Source: Sindora glabra | Taxonomy: Eukaryota > Streptophyta > Magnoliopsida > Fabales > Fabaceae | DNA length: 64,000 nt | Reading direction: 5' to 3' | NCBI GenBank assembly: GCA_020226215.1 | Contig: CM035236.1 | Span: 50,467,057-50,531,056 of the forward strand | Shown here: positions 61,522-64,000 of the stretch, piece by piece | How positions within the stretch are numbered: position 1 is the first letter of the stretch | Layout: each line of letters starts with the position of its first letter | Position numbers and translations under genes: made by a program | The notes under the pieces: generated by a model | The model's input: the letters and a program-made list of their open reading frames with translations, nothing else | Database searches by the model: none | What the model was told of the DNA's origin: nothing

Positions 61522-62420
61522 CATATATTTAAAGAAAAGTGATGGTAATTATCTTTTTAGTATCTTCAAAGCAATTCCTCACTTTCATATCCCTTGTAAT
61601 TTTTTTAATCCTTAAGGCCATTATCAATAAATCCTTGTAAAAATACCTGCTTGTTGTTGTTATTAATACTCTCAAATTCACTCTATTGAGTTGACAATAC
61701 TAAAAAAAATGTTATCTTTGTTTATTTTGAAATAGTAAATTGACATAAATTATAGCTAAGAAGGGGTGACTTCTTAGGAGTATTGATTTGGATCTTAGTG
61801 GTTGATGATCCAACAACATTGGTTATGTATTGTCCTTTTAAGTCATTGAAATAAAAAATGGAGTGAAATCTAAAAGAAAAAATAAACTAAAAGAGAAACT
61901 ATAGAGTGAAAACTTAAATGAAAAAAAATGAAAGAGAAACTTGTAAATAGTTTAAAAAATAATAGACATCAGTTATTTTAAAAAAAATTGTTGTATAAAC
62001 ATTTTATATCTCACTTTGAGATGATTCGAATACCTTTTGGATGATGGTTATAGAAAACTAATGTCCTAACTTATTAACATTTGACTTTCTATATTGATTT
62101 TTTATTCCAATCAACATTATAAGTTACTTATATTTACAAAAAAATGTCATTACTCTAACTTATCATATTAACTTTTTATTAGAATTGACATTAACAATTG
62201 CTTAAATTTGCAAAAATGCTATCACACTATTATATACATTGGTTTTCTTTATAATTGACATTGATAAGCCAATGTTAAATGATAGAAGTGATAGTATCAT
62301 TTTTGTAACCACTTTAAAAATGAGATAGCTAAAAGCTACTTCCTCTCTTGTGTACAAACATGAGATTAATTGCCAAAAATTAAAGATATAGTTTGGCTTA
62401 CCATTTCCTTCACTAAATTA
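61522..62420. other. AT-rich DNA, possible CACTA-like subterminal repeats
   Basis: 62040-62290 contains repeated words (AATGTCCTAACTTATTAACA, TTGACATTAACAATTGC, ATTGACATTGATAAGCCAAT) of the sort seen near CACTA ends. No gene. Confidence 0.35.
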
Positions 62421-62815
62421 GGTGAACTGCAATATAGATGGCTCATTGAAGAATGATACCTTTGTTGGATGTGGAGGCATCTTTCATGACATAACAAGAA
62501 CCTCACTTAATGGATTTAGCAAATTTCTTGGTCATACAACTTTTTTAATAATTGAGCTTCGGGGACTATACATTAGCATGAAGATTGCTTAGGAAAAGGG
62601 ATAGGGAAAAATAATCTTTGAGTTGGATTTACAAGTTGCCTTTTACTTAATTCAAAAGGTTATGATAATGCCCACCCTTACTATGTAATAATAAAATTGA
62701 TTCATATGTCAATGATGCAAGATTAGATGGTTAAAATTAACCAGTACTACCATAGGACAAATTAGGTTATAGATAATCTTGCAAGTTTGACACATAACTC
62801 AAGCTCTTTTTGTTA
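62421..62815 (+). pseudogene. RNase H domain fragment, probably from a LINE
   Basis: Conceptual translation starts NCNIDGSLKNDTFVGCGGIF, the first strand of a type I RNase H with its Asp at 62437. It continues through IIELRGLYISMKIA with Glu at 62554 and FELDLQVAFYLI with Asp at 62626. After a frameshift it ends near 62772 with DNLASLTHNS, equivalent to the last catalytic Asp region (the ADxLA motif). Two in-frame TAG stops lie between the second and third catalytic residues. This RVT_3-type RNase H is found at the end of plant L1-type LINEs and in some host gene fragments. No RT was recognised upstream, so it is an isolated piece. Confidence 0.75.
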
Positions 62816-63347
62816 GCAATTAACTTTGTCTATATGATTCTCCTTTTTTTAGTAATGTAGAAAGGCATTTGGATGATCTACAGTGCATGTCCTTCCCTAA
62901 GTTAGTTGTGTGTTAATTCCTTTCTATATTTTCTCTTATTACTAAAAGAAAAAAAAAGAAAAACTATTCAAGATTTTATTTCCATGCTTTCTTACAATGG
63001 ATTATGTTTTTATGAAAAAATTAATGGTAATATTTCTAATTTTTTTCATAACATAAAATTTATAAACTTTAAACTAAAAAATCTTAAATCATAAATGTTT
63101 AGCATATAGGGTTATGACTTTTTCATAGAATTTTGTAAGTTTTTCTTGAAAAGATGTAACATTAATAGTTAAGTTTATAATATAAAAACATTTAGAAACT
63201 ATATTAAAAGGTTGCAAATTTTTATTAAAAGATTCTAAGATTTTATTTAAAAAAAGTAGTATGATTTCATAAAATGCTCATAAGTAGTTGAGTAAGCAAT
63301 AAAGCACTTGAGTAAATCCTTTTAAAAACCAACTTACTTTATAATAG
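62816..63347. other. AT-rich DNA, nothing recognised
   Basis: A short plus-strand frame at 62906-63094 has no domain and is AT-driven. Confidence 0.4.
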
Positions 63348-63640
63348 TTACTATCAATGAGGAATACTCCTGTAAGCATTACTTACTATGTCATTTTCAA
63401 ATATTATTATTCAAATGTTACTAATTAAAAATGTGTAGATTCATTTTATCATGTAATCAATTACATATGAATAATTTATTACTAATTATGATAGGGGAGG
63501 AAGTTAAGTTAACTCATAATTGATTACTGGATAAAATGGAACCACACATTATTAGTTGGTGGCATTTGAATGGTAATATTTAAGAATGATGTGATAAATA
63601 ATGCTTACATAATTATTTCTCACTATCAATAGCATATTCT
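63348..63640. mobile_element. Foldback MITE, about 290 bp
   Basis: The left arm contains TGTAAGCATTACTTACTATG, ATTCAAATGTTACTAATTAA, AATGTGTAGATTCATTTTAT and GTAATCAATTAC. The right arm, reverse-complemented, has TGTAAGCATTATTTATCACA, ATTCAAATGCCACCAACTAA, AATGTGTGGTTCCATTTTAT and GTAATCAATTAT in the same order. The loop is about 40 bases. Confidence 0.8.
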
Positions 63641-64000
63641 ACACTATATGAATACAATGAAGTTATGATCATTTAATGTAATAAAAAACTAAAAAGAAAA
63701 GTATATTTTAAATGTTATAAAAATAATAAACACTTAAGAAACAACTAAAGAAAAATGTGAAAGGGATAAGGGATAATTATGAGAAGTAGGAGAATATATG
63801 ATCCAACTATATATAGACTAATTTATACAACCCATATTTATAGGGCAATAGATTAAATGTTACAATTTCATAATAATACTTTATAAATAAAATTGAAATC
63901 TAATAATTGATCGAAATAGGAATATAAGCTTTGACTTATGAACATCTACATTTAATAAATCTAATAATTATTTATAACATATCTCATTAGATGTCCATAT
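63641..64000. other. AT-rich DNA, nothing recognised
   Basis: No feature identified up to the window end. Confidence 0.4.

Overview
The window looks like heterochromatic or intergenic DNA from a flowering plant, probably a eudicot. It is very AT-rich and consists of nested transposable elements in all stages of decay: Ty1/copia and Ty3/gypsy LTR elements, solo LTRs, hAT DNA transposons, foldback MITEs, a probable Helitron end and a LINE/SINE-type retroposon tail. I see no intact host gene, rRNA, tRNA or CRISPR array. I cannot name the species from the sequence alone.

Layout. 1-1857 is a decayed hAT transposase (minus strand) that runs off the left edge. 1858-7097 holds MITE-like repeats, a foldback, a minisatellite-cored repeat and a (TA)n tract. 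7098-8746 is a long solo LTR. 9590-12410 is a degenerate tandem array of roughly 290-385-bp units. 13248-16535 is a copy of a gypsy LTR/leader-like repeat, interrupted by a second solo LTR (14049-15671) that lies between two 234-bp direct repeats. 16564-20653 is a complete but dead hAT element. About 21386-30990 is a minus-strand gypsy element with gag and protease remnants but no visible reverse transcriptase, apparently split by an unidentified LTR-like block near 22193-26600. 31175-35227 is an old non-autonomous LTR element with an internal 23-bp minisatellite. 36184-36212 is a probable Helitron 3' end. 36930-37640 is an inverted relative of the repeat at 4757-5890.

The best-defined element is the 6,622-bp copia retrotransposon at 42314-48935: two 434-bp LTRs that look identical, a 5-bp target duplication (TGCAC), an initiator-Met tRNA primer site, a polypurine tract and the domains gag, protease, integrase, RT and RNase H. 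It inserted into a gypsy reverse-transcriptase remnant on the opposite strand. Its polyprotein carries one frameshift, three in-frame stops and an altered protease active site. Broken coding with unchanged LTRs suggests a defective copy mobilised in trans, or LTRs homogenised after insertion.

49140-64000 continues the graveyard: a 50-bp retroposon tail with a 17-bp target duplication, possible CACTA ends, a gypsy-type LTR-like block (55855-59855) containing a hAT MITE with a perfect 8-bp duplication and a SINE-like insert, a third solo LTR with a perfect 5-bp duplication (60121-61516), an RNase H fragment and a foldback MITE. All identifications were made by eye; percentages are hand counts or omitted.
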